Positions 33,051 to 41,950 are shown, counted from the stretch's first letter. The stretch is 64,000 bases of DNA from Verrucomicrobiota bacterium (GCA_017309115.1 JAFLEF010000008.1:62001-126000), one strand, 5' to 3'. Notes: generated by a model not told the origin, from the letters alone. Program-made: numbers and translations.

Positions 33051-33716
33051 ATGAACTTGCTTCTCCCTCTCAAGTCGCGCCGGGGATTCCTTCGTCAGGC
33101 CGGGCTCGCGGCGAGCTTCTTCACCGTCGCTGGTTCCTATGCGGAAGCGCTCTCCCTGACGCCTTCCGCCACCGAGGGACCCTACTACCCCAACCACCTG
33201 CCGCTCGACACCGACAACGATCTGCTGGTGATCAACAATGCCACCACACCGGCCATCGGCGAGGTGACGTATGTCAGTGGTCGGGTGCTCGATTCGCGGG
33301 GCGATCCGTTGCGCAGCGCGCTGGTGGAGATCTGGCAATGCGATGCCAACGGGGTCTATCTGCACACGGACGACTCGGCGAACCGTTCGAAGCAGGACAA
33401 GCAGTTTCAGGGGTTTGGACGCTTCATCACCGGGTCGTCCGGCGAGTACTTGTTCCGAACCATCAAGCCGGTGCCGTATGTCCCGCGGACGCCGCACATT
33501 CATTTCAAGGTGCGCAAGGGCGCCGAGGAATTGCTCACTACTCAGCTCTACATCCAGGGGCATCCCGGAAATGAGAAGGACTCGGTTTGGAAGGAACTGA
33601 AGACCGGGCGCGAACGCGACGCGGTGACGGTGGCGTTCAAGCCGCTCAAGCGCGCTAAGGCGGGAGAGTTGGCGGCCCAGTTTGATCTGGTGGTGGGCGT
33701 GACGCCCAAAGCGTGA
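33051..33716 (+). CDS. Tat-exported intradiol ring-cleavage dioxygenase-like protein
   Basis: Non-haem Fe(III) dioxygenase of the protocatechuate 3,4-dioxygenase fold, likely exported. 221 residues. Twin-arginine signal KSRRGFLRQAGLAASFFTVAG at about 8-28. The four iron ligands are visible: Tyr in TEGPYYP, Tyr in PVPYVPR and both histidines in PHIHFKV. The beta-sandwich strand SALVEIWQCDANG is family-typical. ATG 33051 fits the Tat signal. The physiological substrate of these exported single-subunit forms is unclear. Its stop codon overlaps the start of the next gene (TGATG), so the pair is translationally coupled. Confidence 0.88.
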   Translation: MNLLLPLKSRRGFLRQAGLAASFFTVAGSYAEALSLTPSATEGPYYPNHLPLDTDNDLLVINNATTPAIGEVTYVSGRVLDSRGDPLRSALVEIWQCDANGVYLHTDDSANRSKQDKQFQGFGRFITGSSGEYLFRTIKPVPYVPRTPHIHFKVRKGAEELLTTQLYIQGHPGNEKDSVWKELKTGRERDAVTVAFKPLKRAKAGELAAQFDLVVGVTPKA

Positions 33717-35182
33717 TGCGCGCTCGGAGAAGCGGATGGCGCGCTCTCGTCGGCGGAGTCTGCGGACTCGCCGTCGGTCTACTGACCCTGTCGGCGGCGG
33801 ACAACTGGCCGCAGTTTCGGGGACCGGGTGGCGCGGGCGTGGCGGCTCCGGGCGCGCGACCTCCGGTGACCTTCGGGCCCTCCGAGAGCGTGGCGTGGAA
33901 GACGCCGGTGCCGTCGGGAAACTCGTCGCCCATCGTCTGGGGTGACCGGTTGTTTCTGACCGGCTTTGCCGACGGCAAGCTCCTGGTCCTGGCGTACGAC
34001 CGGGCCACGGGGCGGGAACTCTGGCGGCGCGAGCTGATCCCGGGGTCCGTGGAAGAAGTGCACCGGACGCTCGGGAATCCCGCTTCGGCCACCCCGGTGA
34101 CCGATGGCGAGCGGCTTTACGTTCACTTTGGGTCGATTGGGCTGCTGGCGTTTGATCTGGAGGGTCGGGAGCAGTGGCGGCTGCCGATGACCCTCACGCA
34201 AACGGAGTACGGCGCGAGTTCGTCACCAATCGTGGCCGGGGAGAACGTGATTCAATTGGTGGATCAGGACGGCGATTCCCATCTGCTGGCGGTCAACCGC
34301 AAGACCGGTCGGGTGTCGTGGCGCGTGGATCGCCCGGAGATGCGCCGGGGTTTTGGCACGCCCCTGCTGTGGACGCACGATGGGCGAACCGATTTGGTGG
34401 TGCCGGGAACCTTGTGGCTGATTGGCTATGCGCCGGAGACCGGCGAGGAACGGTGGCGGGTGAGCGGCTTGGCGCGCATCACCTGCACGTCGCCGGTGGT
34501 GGGCGATGGAATGCTCTTCACGGCCAGTTGGACCACCGGGGGTGATCGGTCGGCCGACCGCATCACGATGCCGTCGTTTGATGAATTTCTGACGCTGCAC
34601 GATGCCGATCACGACGGTCGCTTTACGTTCGCTGAGCTGCCGGATGGGCCGGCGAAGCAGCGGTTTAAGCACTTGGACGGAAACCGGAATCAGCTCGTCG
34701 AGCGTGCCGAGTGGGAGTCGATGGCGGCGATTTTTTCCCGGGTGGAGAATCAGTCGTTTGCGGTGAAGCCGGATGGAAAGGGCGGGGTTTCTGACGCCGG
34801 GGTGCTCTGGCGTTTCAAGAAGGGACTGCCGTATGTGGCGTCACCGGTGTTTTACCAGGGACGGTTGTATCAGGTGAAAAACGGTGGGTTTCTCACCTGT
34901 CTGGATCCGGTGACGGGAACTCCCAAATACGTCGAGGAACGGTTGGGGGTGATCGGAGACTACTACGCCAGCCTGGTGGCGGCTGACGGGCGGATCTATG
35001 TCACGTCACAGCGGGGCACGGTCATCGTGGTCAAAGCGGGCGATACCTTGGAAGTGCTGGCGCGAACAGATCTGGGGGAAGTCGTGCAAGCCTCGCCGGT
35101 GCCGGTGGACGATCTGTTGTTCATTCGGACGGCCACGCAGTTGTACGCCTTTCGCGGGGCAAGCATTGGAACCGCAGATTAA
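33716..35182 (+). CDS. Secreted PQQ-like beta-propeller protein with an inserted EF-hand pair
   Basis: About 488 residues, signal peptide ending near residue 28 (LLTLSAADN). The WPQFRGPGGAGVA start and repeated blades (DRATGRELWRREL, RKTGRVSWRVDR, PETGEERWRVSGL) mark the PQQ-binding-like or outer-membrane-assembly-type propeller common in PVC bacteria. An EF-hand pair (DADHDGRFTFAEL and DGNRNQLVERAEW) is inserted at about 295-345. No PQQ or catalytic residues can be confirmed. The final residues and stop codon lie in a family F repeat. Coupled to the upstream dioxygenase. Confidence 0.85.
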   Translation: MRARRSGWRALVGGVCGLAVGLLTLSAADNWPQFRGPGGAGVAAPGARPPVTFGPSESVAWKTPVPSGNSSPIVWGDRLFLTGFADGKLLVLAYDRATGRELWRRELIPGSVEEVHRTLGNPASATPVTDGERLYVHFGSIGLLAFDLEGREQWRLPMTLTQTEYGASSSPIVAGENVIQLVDQDGDSHLLAVNRKTGRVSWRVDRPEMRRGFGTPLLWTHDGRTDLVVPGTLWLIGYAPETGEERWRVSGLARITCTSPVVGDGMLFTASWTTGGDRSADRITMPSFDEFLTLHDADHDGRFTFAELPDGPAKQRFKHLDGNRNQLVERAEWESMAAIFSRVENQSFAVKPDGKGGVSDAGVLWRFKKGLPYVASPVFYQGRLYQVKNGGFLTCLDPVTGTPKYVEERLGVIGDYYASLVAADGRIYVTSQRGTVIVVKAGDTLEVLARTDLGEVVQASPVPVDDLLFIRTATQLYAFRGASIGTAD

Positions 35183-35226
35183 GCGCAGATTCACGCAGAT
35201 TTCAGGATCGGGAAAAGCGGAAGATT

Positions 35227-35319
35227 GGTAGGGCGCCGCTCTGCGGAGCCGTTTGCGGGTGGAGTGGTAACGCGTGATTCGCCGGGACGTGGACGGCTCG
35301 ATGGAAACCTCGCCCTACC
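35227..35319 (+). repeat. Family A hairpin repeat, copy 3
   Basis: 93 bp in the convergent gap between the propeller gene and the CocE-type hydrolase gene, first element of an A-B-A' composite. Preceded by a family F block (35170-35207). Confidence 0.82.
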
Positions 35320-35324
35320 GGGCT

Positions 35325-35430
35325 GTAGCCGCCGACGGGAGAAGGCGCCATTCATTCTCCTGACGCGTTCCTAGGAATCCGGCGCGTGGGGTTCTTCGGT
35401 TGAGTCAGCGCCTCGTCCCCTCGGCGGATA
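35325..35430 (+). repeat. Family B hairpin repeat
   Basis: About 106 bp beginning GTAGCCGCCGACGG and ending CCCTCGGCGGATAT. The ends are inverted repeats (GTAGCCGCCGA...GGCGC on each arm). It is followed directly by a solitary A right arm (35431-35469) that stops three bases from the hydrolase stop codon. Confidence 0.82.
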
Positions 35431-35472
35431 TGGTGGGACGTGGACGGCTCGGTGGAATCTCGCCCTACCGGG

Positions 35473-37353
35473 TCAGGGCGACAGGACGGGGACAGTGAAG
35501 GAGGACGGGGCGGAGGCGCTGCGGTACACGCGTTGGGTGGCTTTGCGGTAGTCCTCCGGCTGGGCGGTGTAGATGTTCACGTAGGTTTGCGGATTGCGGT
35601 CCACCAGCGGGAACCACGAGCTCTGCACTTGGATCATGACCCGATGGCCGCGTCGGAAGGTGTGGCAGACATCGGGCATGGTGAAGTCGATGCGGGTCAG
35701 CTGGCCGGGTTCCATAGGCTCCGGTTTCTCGAAGCTCTTGCGGAAGCGGGCTCGCATGACGTCGCCGCGAACCAGTTGCTGATACCCACCCATGACCACG
35801 TACGCGGGGTTGGGCTCGGGGTCTGGGAAGTCGGTGTCGTACACATCAATCAGCTTCACCACCCAATCGCTGTCGGTGCCGGTGGTGGAGACGTTCAACG
35901 AGACTTGAATCGGGCCGGCGAAGGTCAGGTCTTCTTCGAGCGGGTCGGTTTCGTACACCAGCACGTCCGGACGGGAAGAGGCGAAGCGCTGGTCGTGAAC
36001 GGGATAACCCCGGGGATAACTGGTGGTGACTTCCAGGGTGAAAGGCACGGGTTTGGCGGGGTCGGAAACATATTCGTCGAAGGCGGCGTCGGATTCGGTG
36101 GGCGGGGTGAAGCCAAGCCGACCTTTGGCATGGAAGTAGACCGTCCGCGGCGCGGATTTTTTGGGCGGCCAGGCGTCGAAGCGGCGCCAGCGGTCGGTGC
36201 CGGTCTCAAAGATCCGCGCTTCGGTGGCGGTGAAATTGGTGTCGTCCTTGAGGTAATGGCGGAAGAAGGGCAGTTCGATTTGCTCCCGGTAGTAGTCGCC
36301 GGTCTTGCCGTTGAAGCGGACGTCGCCCAAATGAGTGCCGCTTTTGCGACCCCAGTCCCCGTGCGCCCAGGGGCCCATGACGAGCAGATTGGTGATGCCT
36401 GCGTTCTGCTGTTCGGTGGAGCGATACGTTTCCAGGGCGCCGAACAGATCCTCGCCATCGTACCAGCCGCCCACGGTCAGCACGGCGCACCGCACGTTCT
36501 TCAAGTGGGGTCGGATGTTTCGGGCCTGCCAGAAGGCGTCGTAGTTGGGATGGGCGAGGAACTCGGTCCACGCCGGGATGGCGTTTTTGAAGAGAGCCGT
36601 GTCGGTATTGGCGGTGTTGCCCAGGCGCAGAAAGAAGTCGTAGCCATCCCGGTTGTTGAACACGAAATGCCGGCCTTCGTCGCGCAGCGGGTCATCGGAC
36701 TTCTGTTCGAACCAATAGAAGAAGCCGACGTTCTGCGAGAGGAAGAAGGCCCCGTTGTGGTGCAAATCGTCCCCCATGAACCAGTCGGCGATGGGGGCCT
36801 GGGGCGAGGCGGCGCGCAACGCGGGATGCGAGTCGATCATCGCCATCGACGTGTAGAATCCGGGATACGAAATACCAAACATGCCCACCCGGCCGTTGTT
36901 GCCAGGAACGTTTTTGACCAACCAATCAATCGTGTCCCAGGCGTCGGAACTTTCGTCGATTTGCCGGCCGGTCTTGGCTGGGTTGTAGGGGCGAACATGC
37001 ACGAACTCGCCTTCGGAAGCATGCCGTCCGCGGACGTCTTGGGTGACGAGGATGAACTTGTCCTCAGCGAACGCTTCGAAGGAACCGGAGGGATCGGTGT
37101 AGTTGTCCGGGCCGTAGGGTTTCAGGCTGTAGGGCGTGCGGGTCAGGAGAATCGGCCACGGTTGGGAATCATCCTTGGGCACGTACACCCGGGTGAAGAG
37201 CCGGATTCCGTCCCGCATGGGAATTCGGTACTCGAACTTGGTGTAGTGCTCGGCCAACCAGGCTGCCGTGCGTTCTTCTTTGGCGGTTTCGGCGGGAAGC
37301 GCGCGGCTGACGAGACCGAAGAAGAGGAGGAGCGCGAGGAAGCGGGACGCCAT
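35473..37353 (-). CDS. CocE/NonD-family hydrolase (X-Pro dipeptidyl-peptidase-type S15)
   Basis: Exported serine hydrolase of 626 residues, signal peptide about 1-21 (ending RALPA). Alpha/beta-hydrolase domain with nucleophile GISYPG (about residue 160), acid in GGWYDGED and the histidine in GPWAHGDW, followed by the C-terminal jelly-roll (X-Pro dipeptidyl-peptidase C-terminal) domain with VSTTGTDSDWVVKLIDVYD. Members cleave acyl esters or amides such as cocaine or glutaryl beta-lactams; the natural substrate here is unknown. ATG 37353 starts the signal peptide. Confidence 0.9.
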   Translation of the reverse strand: MASRFLALLLFFGLVSRALPAETAKEERTAAWLAEHYTKFEYRIPMRDGIRLFTRVYVPKDDSQPWPILLTRTPYSLKPYGPDNYTDPSGSFEAFAEDKFILVTQDVRGRHASEGEFVHVRPYNPAKTGRQIDESSDAWDTIDWLVKNVPGNNGRVGMFGISYPGFYTSMAMIDSHPALRAASPQAPIADWFMGDDLHHNGAFFLSQNVGFFYWFEQKSDDPLRDEGRHFVFNNRDGYDFFLRLGNTANTDTALFKNAIPAWTEFLAHPNYDAFWQARNIRPHLKNVRCAVLTVGGWYDGEDLFGALETYRSTEQQNAGITNLLVMGPWAHGDWGRKSGTHLGDVRFNGKTGDYYREQIELPFFRHYLKDDTNFTATEARIFETGTDRWRRFDAWPPKKSAPRTVYFHAKGRLGFTPPTESDAAFDEYVSDPAKPVPFTLEVTTSYPRGYPVHDQRFASSRPDVLVYETDPLEEDLTFAGPIQVSLNVSTTGTDSDWVVKLIDVYDTDFPDPEPNPAYVVMGGYQQLVRGDVMRARFRKSFEKPEPMEPGQLTRIDFTMPDVCHTFRRGHRVMIQVQSSWFPLVDRNPQTYVNIYTAQPEDYRKATQRVYRSASAPSSFTVPVLSP

Positions 37354-37417
37354 CACGCCCCAAGACTCCACGGGCCGATTCAGGTCAGGCAAGCGGGAAC
37401 CGGCCCGAAAGCTGGAA

Positions 37418-37852
37418 TTAGAAGCTGAAGTTGCGGGCCAGGCTGAATCCTACCGCCAGTCCGGCCAGCGTGGACAGTCCGATGGGGTGCGTAAAGGGGT
37501 CGCGCCACCAACGTCCTGTCCACCAGCCGCGCAGGCCGCGGACTCCCCACCAGACCAGAAGCGGCAGCAGACTGACGAAGAGGGCGTTGAGGCGCAGCGC
37601 CCGTTCGATCTCCCCGTTTAGCAGGGCATGCACGGCGCGGGTGGCGCCGCAGCCTGGGCACTGAATTCCGATCGTTTCGTACACCCAACACCGGGGAAAG
37701 AAACCCTGGCCGGCGGGCTCTACCCGGGCCAGGAACAGCAGCAGGCCGAGCCCCATCAGACCCGCCCCGATAACCCAAATGGGGATCGGCGGACGGACAT
37801 ACGCTCCGGGATCCGGAGGCAGCGTGGGAGGACGGGTGACCGCCGGAGGCAT
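37418..37852 (-). CDS. DUF2752-domain membrane protein
   Basis: 144 residues: proline-rich N-terminal tail, a membrane segment near 27-45, the conserved GIQCPGCGATRAVHAL (about 62-77) that defines DUF2752, and two further hydrophobic segments. Function unknown. It begins one base after the stop of the upstream GYF-domain gene, and DUF2752 genes often accompany such small membrane proteins. Confidence 0.85.
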   Translation of the reverse strand: MPPAVTRPPTLPPDPGAYVRPPIPIWVIGAGLMGLGLLLFLARVEPAGQGFFPRCWVYETIGIQCPGCGATRAVHALLNGEIERALRLNALFVSLLPLLVWWGVRGLRGWWTGRWWRDPFTHPIGLSTLAGLAVGFSLARNFSF

Positions 37853-37853
37853 G

Positions 37854-38546
37854 TCAGCGGAAGGACTTCTTCACTTCGGCCTGATTCAGCACTATGACGG
37901 CCCAAACCCCGATCGGAATGCCGATACAGCAGCAGCAGGTACAGGGCAACATGGACAAAATGCCGGCGGTGAGGGCCAGCCCCCAATTCTCCAACCGCAT
38001 CATTTTGAGAGAACCCGCAATAACCACCCCGTACAACACTAGGCTGAGGCCCAGATTGAGATAATCCCGGGGGCCGATTCCCTTGGTTTGTTCGGCCCGA
38101 AGCGCGTCGAGGGTTTCGGGCGGGATGGTGGCGCCGGCATTGGCGGCGGCTTCCATGAAGACATCCAGCATGCGCGGTTTGGCCACGAAACCGGCGATCG
38201 AGAGCAGCATGCCCACCGCGGCCAGAATGATCATCGCGATTGCCGGTGCTTTCACCATGCTGGCCGCCCGCTTCGGATCCGCGACCGGGGTGTAGACCGG
38301 CTGGGTGGGTTGGGTCGGCACGTACGGGGTTCCGCTAGTGCCGGGAGTGGCCACCGGGGTTGGCGTTGGCGCAGCGGCCAGGGTCGCAGCGAACTCCGGG
38401 TATTGATCCAGAGGTTTCCAGGAAGGATCCCCCTCCTTTTGAACCAGGGAAAACCGATTCAGCCGGTTCTCGCCAATCCATTGGATGATCTGCTCGGCAC
38501 TGACGGGACCGTATTCCTTCTGATCGGCTCCTTTGACGCGGTACAT
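37854..38546 (-). CDS. GYF_2-domain membrane protein
   Basis: 230 residues. An N-terminal GYF_2 domain (YRVKGADQKEYGPVSAEQII, about 1-50) with the Gly-Pro-Val-Ser pattern, then a Pro/Thr-rich linker, and four hydrophobic segments, the last pair separated by a cysteine cluster (PCTCCCCIGIP). The usual reading is a cytoplasmic peptide-binding GYF domain tethered to the membrane. Probable operon with the DUF2752 gene 1 bp downstream. Confidence 0.8.
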   Translation of the reverse strand: MYRVKGADQKEYGPVSAEQIIQWIGENRLNRFSLVQKEGDPSWKPLDQYPEFAATLAAAPTPTPVATPGTSGTPYVPTQPTQPVYTPVADPKRAASMVKAPAIAMIILAAVGMLLSIAGFVAKPRMLDVFMEAAANAGATIPPETLDALRAEQTKGIGPRDYLNLGLSLVLYGVVIAGSLKMMRLENWGLALTAGILSMLPCTCCCCIGIPIGVWAVIVLNQAEVKKSFR

Positions 38547-38663
38547 GGTGACAGGTGGGGTTGAACTCTAGGACCGCGAGAGGATTACCCGGGCAAAATG
38601 GAGGGCGCGAGCCTTTAGCTTTCAAAAGGGTAAGCGGTAAGCGGTAAGGGGTAAGCGGTAAGG

Positions 38664-38755
38664 GGTGGGGCGACGCTCCGCGGAGCCGTTCGTGTGTGGA
38701 CTCCTGGCGCGTCAATCGCCGGGATGCGAACGGCTCGGTGGAACCTCGCCCTACC
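38664..38755 (+). repeat. Family A hairpin repeat, copy 4
   Basis: 92 bp, left end GGTGGGGCGA. Preceded by family E heptamers (about 38628-38665). First part of an A-B-A' composite in the divergent gap 38547-38954. The arms pair with 24 Watson-Crick and 2 G-T pairs over 29 positions. Confidence 0.82.
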
Positions 38756-38760
38756 GGGGC

Positions 38761-38867
38761 GTAGCCGCCAACGGGAGGAGGCGCCATTCTGTCTCCCGAA
38801 GCGTTCTTGGGAATCCGGCGCGTGGAGTGGGCGGGTAGAAACAGCGCCTCGTCCCCTCGGCGGCTAC
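38761..38867 (+). repeat. Family B hairpin repeat
   Basis: 107 bp with ends GTAGCCGCC and GGCGGCTAC, followed by an A right arm (38868-38905). The remaining gap up to 38954 shows no other structure. Confidence 0.82.
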
Positions 38868-38954
38868 GGCGGGATGCGAATGGCTCGGTGAAACCTCGCC
38901 CTACCATGCTGGGCGCTTGCAGTCCGCAAGGTCGATGCTACGTGTGCGTAGCAA

Positions 38955-39209
38955 ATGAAATCCTGGACCTTATTGGCGATGATTGCCGGACTGTTTGTGC
39001 TTCATCAGGACGCCTGGCAGTGGCGTCAGATTGAGCCGGTGCTCTTGGGGTGGGTGCCAATGGAGCCGTGGCCACACCTGGGATTCCCCGTCGCGGCCGC
39101 GGTTGCCCTAGCGGTTCTGGTGAAATTCGCCTGGCCGAAGGGTCTTCCGGGAAATCCGGCTCGAATTCCCAGCCGTCCCTCCGCCGACACCTCAACGCGC
39201 CGGAAATGA
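38955..39209 (+). CDS. Small two-helix membrane protein, DUF3311-like
   Basis: 84 residues. The pattern LHQDAWQWRQIEPVLLGWVP followed by a second hydrophobic helix (AAAVALAVLVKFAWP) matches DUF3311, small proteins usually encoded beside a sodium:solute symporter. No symporter gene is next to it here, so it is an orphan copy. The C-terminal 20 residues are basic and probably disordered. Confidence 0.6.
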   Translation: MKSWTLLAMIAGLFVLHQDAWQWRQIEPVLLGWVPMEPWPHLGFPVAAAVALAVLVKFAWPKGLPGNPARIPSRPSADTSTRRK

Positions 39210-39246
39210 CCCGAAGAAAAGCCCGACCGTTTCGCCCGACACCCCG

Positions 39247-39372
39247 ATGGACCCTCGTTTGCCGAGTCTCTTGCCCGCCACCGAGACCTTTGAGAAGTAT
39301 TTCCCAAGTCAGCCCGAGCAGGACAAACTGCGCTCCGCGCCGATCCCTCCGACCGCGGTGGCGGCCGTCTGA
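39247..39372 (+). CDS. Possible 41-residue small protein upstream of the adenylating enzyme
   Basis: ATG 39247 to TGA 39372, reading MDPRLPSLLPATETFEKYF and ending PTAVAAV, 18 bp before the next start. Composition is protein-like and codon use resembles the neighbours. It could be a genuine small gene or a leader peptide; no family recognised. Confidence 0.35.
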   Translation: MDPRLPSLLPATETFEKYFPSQPEQDKLRSAPIPPTAVAAV

Positions 39373-39390
39373 CACACATCGTTTTCCGTT

Positions 39391-40473
39391 ATGCCCATAC
39401 CTACCGTTGCGCCCGAAGCCGTCGAAGCGGCTCAGAAACAGTTGAACGATCACTTGCTGGAGATCATCCAGTGGCACTTCAGTCCGGAATCCGGCTGTCC
39501 GTTCTGGCTGGATTGGGCCGCCAAAAACTGGGATCCGCGGAAAGAGATCAAGTCCTTTGCGGACATGCAGAAGTTCCCGCACTTCCAGGACGAATTCCTG
39601 CGGGATCTGCAACCGGAGGTCTGGGTCCTGGCGGCCTTCAAGGGAAAGCCATACAACATCTTTGAAACCGGCGGCACGACCGGCATGCCCAAGCAGCGCA
39701 TCGGCTGGAACGACTACAAAGTCGATTACTCCGAATTCAGCGACAAGATTTCGGACGCCCATTTCCCCCGGGGCGGTGCCTGGCTGATGATGGGTCCGAC
39801 AGGTCCGCGCCGGCTCCGGTTGGCGATTGAGCATCTGGCGAACGTCCGGGGCAGTTCCTGCTACTTCATCGACCTGGATCCGCGCTTTGTGAAGAAGGTC
39901 ATTTCGAACAAGCAGTTCGACGTGGCCAAGCAGTACATGGCACACGTAGTGGATCAGGCCGTGACCATTCTGAAGAATCGGAAGGTGACGGGTCTGTTCA
40001 CGACGCCGAAGCTGCTCGAAGCTTTGGCCGAGAAGGTGAACCTGTGGGATGCCGGCATTCGCGGGGTGTTCTGCGGGGGGACTTCGATGAAGCCCCAGGA
40101 AGTTCGCTTCCTCGTCGAGGAGTTGCTCGAGGGACGCATTGGATTCTATCCCACCTACGGCAACACCCTGATGGGGCTGGCTGCCAGTGTGCCGATTCAG
40201 CCCGAGGATAATTTCAGCGTCACCTACTACGCCCCGCAGCCCCGGGCCGTGCTGCGGGTGGTGAAGCCGAACGCGACAGCGGAAGTGGTGAACTACGGAG
40301 AGTTTGGCCGGGTTGAGCTCACCACGCTGACCAAAGAGTTCTTCATGCCGCGGTTCCTGGAACGCGACGAAGCCATTCGTCGGGCGCCACGTCCGCCGTA
40401 CGCGTGGGACGGCGTGTGCGATGTCCGTCCGTTCGGCGCGATGGAGAAGAACATCGTTGAAGGTGTGTATTGA
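39391..40473 (+). CDS. PaaK-like AMP-forming acyl-adenylate enzyme
   Basis: Cytoplasmic member of the adenylating enzyme superfamily nearest to phenylacetate-CoA ligases. 360 residues, shorter than PaaK (about 430), with the P-loop FETGGTTGMPKQR at about 93-105, the family motif YPTYGNTLMG (about 251-260) and an aspartate in WDGVCDVRP (about 337-345). The short C-terminal part suggests the mobile lid domain is reduced, so it may only adenylate, or act with a partner. Substrate unknown; no CoA or carrier gene adjoins it. Confidence 0.78.
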   Translation: MPIPTVAPEAVEAAQKQLNDHLLEIIQWHFSPESGCPFWLDWAAKNWDPRKEIKSFADMQKFPHFQDEFLRDLQPEVWVLAAFKGKPYNIFETGGTTGMPKQRIGWNDYKVDYSEFSDKISDAHFPRGGAWLMMGPTGPRRLRLAIEHLANVRGSSCYFIDLDPRFVKKVISNKQFDVAKQYMAHVVDQAVTILKNRKVTGLFTTPKLLEALAEKVNLWDAGIRGVFCGGTSMKPQEVRFLVEELLEGRIGFYPTYGNTLMGLAASVPIQPEDNFSVTYYAPQPRAVLRVVKPNATAEVVNYGEFGRVELTTLTKEFFMPRFLERDEAIRRAPRPPYAWDGVCDVRPFGAMEKNIVEGVY

Positions 40474-40526
40474 GCGGGGGAACTGAGTTGAGGGTTGAAA
40501 GTTGAGAGTTGAGAGACCGGAAGGAT

Positions 40527-40618
40527 GGTGGGGCGACGCTCCGCGGAGCCGTGCGTGGGTGGACCCCTGACGCGTCATTTGTCGGGACGCGGACGGCTTG
40601 GTGGAACCTCGCCCTACC
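40527..40618 (+). repeat. Family A hairpin repeat, copy 5
   Basis: 92 bp, beginning 54 bp after the adenylating enzyme stop and ending 65 bp before the next start. Preceded by GTTGAGA-type heptamers, a variant of family D. Confidence 0.8.
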
Positions 40619-40682
40619 CTCCTTCGCCACTTACACGCGGAAATTTTCTGAAGCGGGCGAACACCAGAGCCGTCTGGAAAAC

Positions 40683-41543
40683 GTGGCTGTTCCCCTCCCA
40701 TCGCGGCGATCCTTCCTTGCTTCGTTGGCGCTAACCGCAGCGGCCACTTCGGTTCCCGTGGGAGCGGCTGATCGTGGCGTCCAGATTCCCATCGGACTGC
40801 AGATGTATTCCGTCCGGGACGAAGAAAAGCAGGATCGGCTGGGCACGCTCGAAGCCTTGCAAAACATGGGCTACGAGACCGTCGAGTTCTGGTCGCCCTA
40901 TTCAGCGTGGACGCTCGACTACGCCCGGGAGGTACGTCGAAAACTCGATGGCCTCGGGTTGAAATGTCACTCTAATCATACCAGTGCCGAGGATTTCACC
41001 GAACCGAAGCTGGCCCGCATCGCGGAGCTAAATCAGGTCCTGGGCAGTCGGTGGGTCATCATGGCCCACGCCGGACCGCAGCCCGATTTGGACGGATGGA
41101 AGAAGACGGCGGAGACGTTGACCCGCGCTGCCACGCAGCTGCGGCCGCAAGGGCTAAAGGTTGGGTATCACAATTGGGATGTGGACTTCCGGCCCGTGGG
41201 CGGTGTCCGGCCCATCGATATACTGACCGAAAACACGCCTTCCGAAGTGGGATTCCAACTCGATGTAGCGACGTGCCTGGCTGCGGGCGCCGATCCGTTG
41301 GCGTTCATTCGGGCCAATCCGGGCCGGATCAAATCCTACCATCTCAAGGATTGGTCGTCGGATCCGCAGAAGCAGTACCGCGTGTTGTTAGGAGAGGGGA
41401 ATGGCAAGTGGAAGGAACTGTTGCGCCTCGCGGAATCGGTGGGCGGCGTGGAGCACTATCTAATCGAGCAGGAGGGAAGTCGGTTCCCGCCCTTGGAGAC
41501 CGCTCGGCGATGTCTGGTGAACTACAAAGCCATCCGCGGCTAA
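40683..41543 (+). CDS. Tat-exported sugar phosphate isomerase/epimerase-like TIM-barrel protein
   Basis: 286 residues from GTG 40683. Twin-arginine signal PSRRSFLASLAL at about 6-17. The barrel begins IGLQMYSVRDEEKQ, the usual opening of exported xylose-isomerase-like proteins in PVC bacteria, and later has GYHNWDVDF, FQLDVATCLAAG, SYHLKDW and a final IEQEGS. These hold the expected His/Asp/Glu metal ligands. Substrate unknown. An open frame extending upstream into the repeat is not coding. Distinct from the cytoplasmic paralogue at 13581. Confidence 0.82.
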   Translation: MAVPLPSRRSFLASLALTAAATSVPVGAADRGVQIPIGLQMYSVRDEEKQDRLGTLEALQNMGYETVEFWSPYSAWTLDYAREVRRKLDGLGLKCHSNHTSAEDFTEPKLARIAELNQVLGSRWVIMAHAGPQPDLDGWKKTAETLTRAATQLRPQGLKVGYHNWDVDFRPVGGVRPIDILTENTPSEVGFQLDVATCLAAGADPLAFIRANPGRIKSYHLKDWSSDPQKQYRVLLGEGNGKWKELLRLAESVGGVEHYLIEQEGSRFPPLETARRCLVNYKAIRG

Positions 41544-41627
41544 CGGCGTCGGCCTCGGCCGTTCCAGGCTTCGGTCTCGTTAGATTTGGCGATTGCGGGG
41601 AGCCCGTCGGCGGGCTACGGAAGGTTC

Positions 41628-41852
41628 ATGAATTTGGAGCGAATTCGGGAACGTTTATCCGGGGGATTCCGGCCGTTTGCCATCGAGACGAGCGGCGGCA
41701 AGCGCTATCAAGTCCCGCGCCCTGAGTTTCTGGCCGTCGGGCGGGGAGTGGTCGTTGTCCTGGGGCAAAACGACACGGTTACCACCTTGGATGCCCTGCA
41801 CATCGTCGGCCTGGAAGATCTTCCCGCTTTCCCGGGGAAAACTGAGAGCTAA
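41628..41852 (+). CDS. Small conserved PVC protein of unknown function
   Basis: 74 residues from ATG 41628. The pattern MNLERIRERLSGGFRPFAIE, then VPRPEFLAVG and a closing DALHIVGLEDL resembles a small family common in Planctomycetes and Verrucomicrobia that begins with an 'IRxxL...PFRPFxI' helix-strand unit. No signal peptide. The last codons and the stop lie in a family D heptamer (ACTGAGAGCTAA), so the tail is repeat-derived. Confidence 0.65.
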   Translation: MNLERIRERLSGGFRPFAIETSGGKRYQVPRPEFLAVGRGVVVVLGQNDTVTTLDALHIVGLEDLPAFPGKTES

Positions 41853-41857
41853 TAAGC

Positions 41858-41950
41858 GTTCGGGCGACACTCTGCGGAGCCATGCGGGTGTGGATTGGTG
41901 ACGGGTGATTCGCCGAGGCGCGAACGGCTCGTTGGGAACCTCGCCCTACC
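41858..41950 (+). repeat. Family A hairpin repeat, copy 6
   Basis: 93 bp with a degenerate left end (GTTCGGGCGA) and intact right end, six bases after the previous stop codon. Followed by a family D/E stretch (41951-42000). In the convergent gap before the TatD gene. Confidence 0.75.

Noticed and set aside
38938..40701. 587-codon minus-strand open frame
   Set aside because: Runs through a family A repeat and opposite the PaaK-like gene, and lacks domain motifs; the plus strand carries the recognisable adenylating enzyme.
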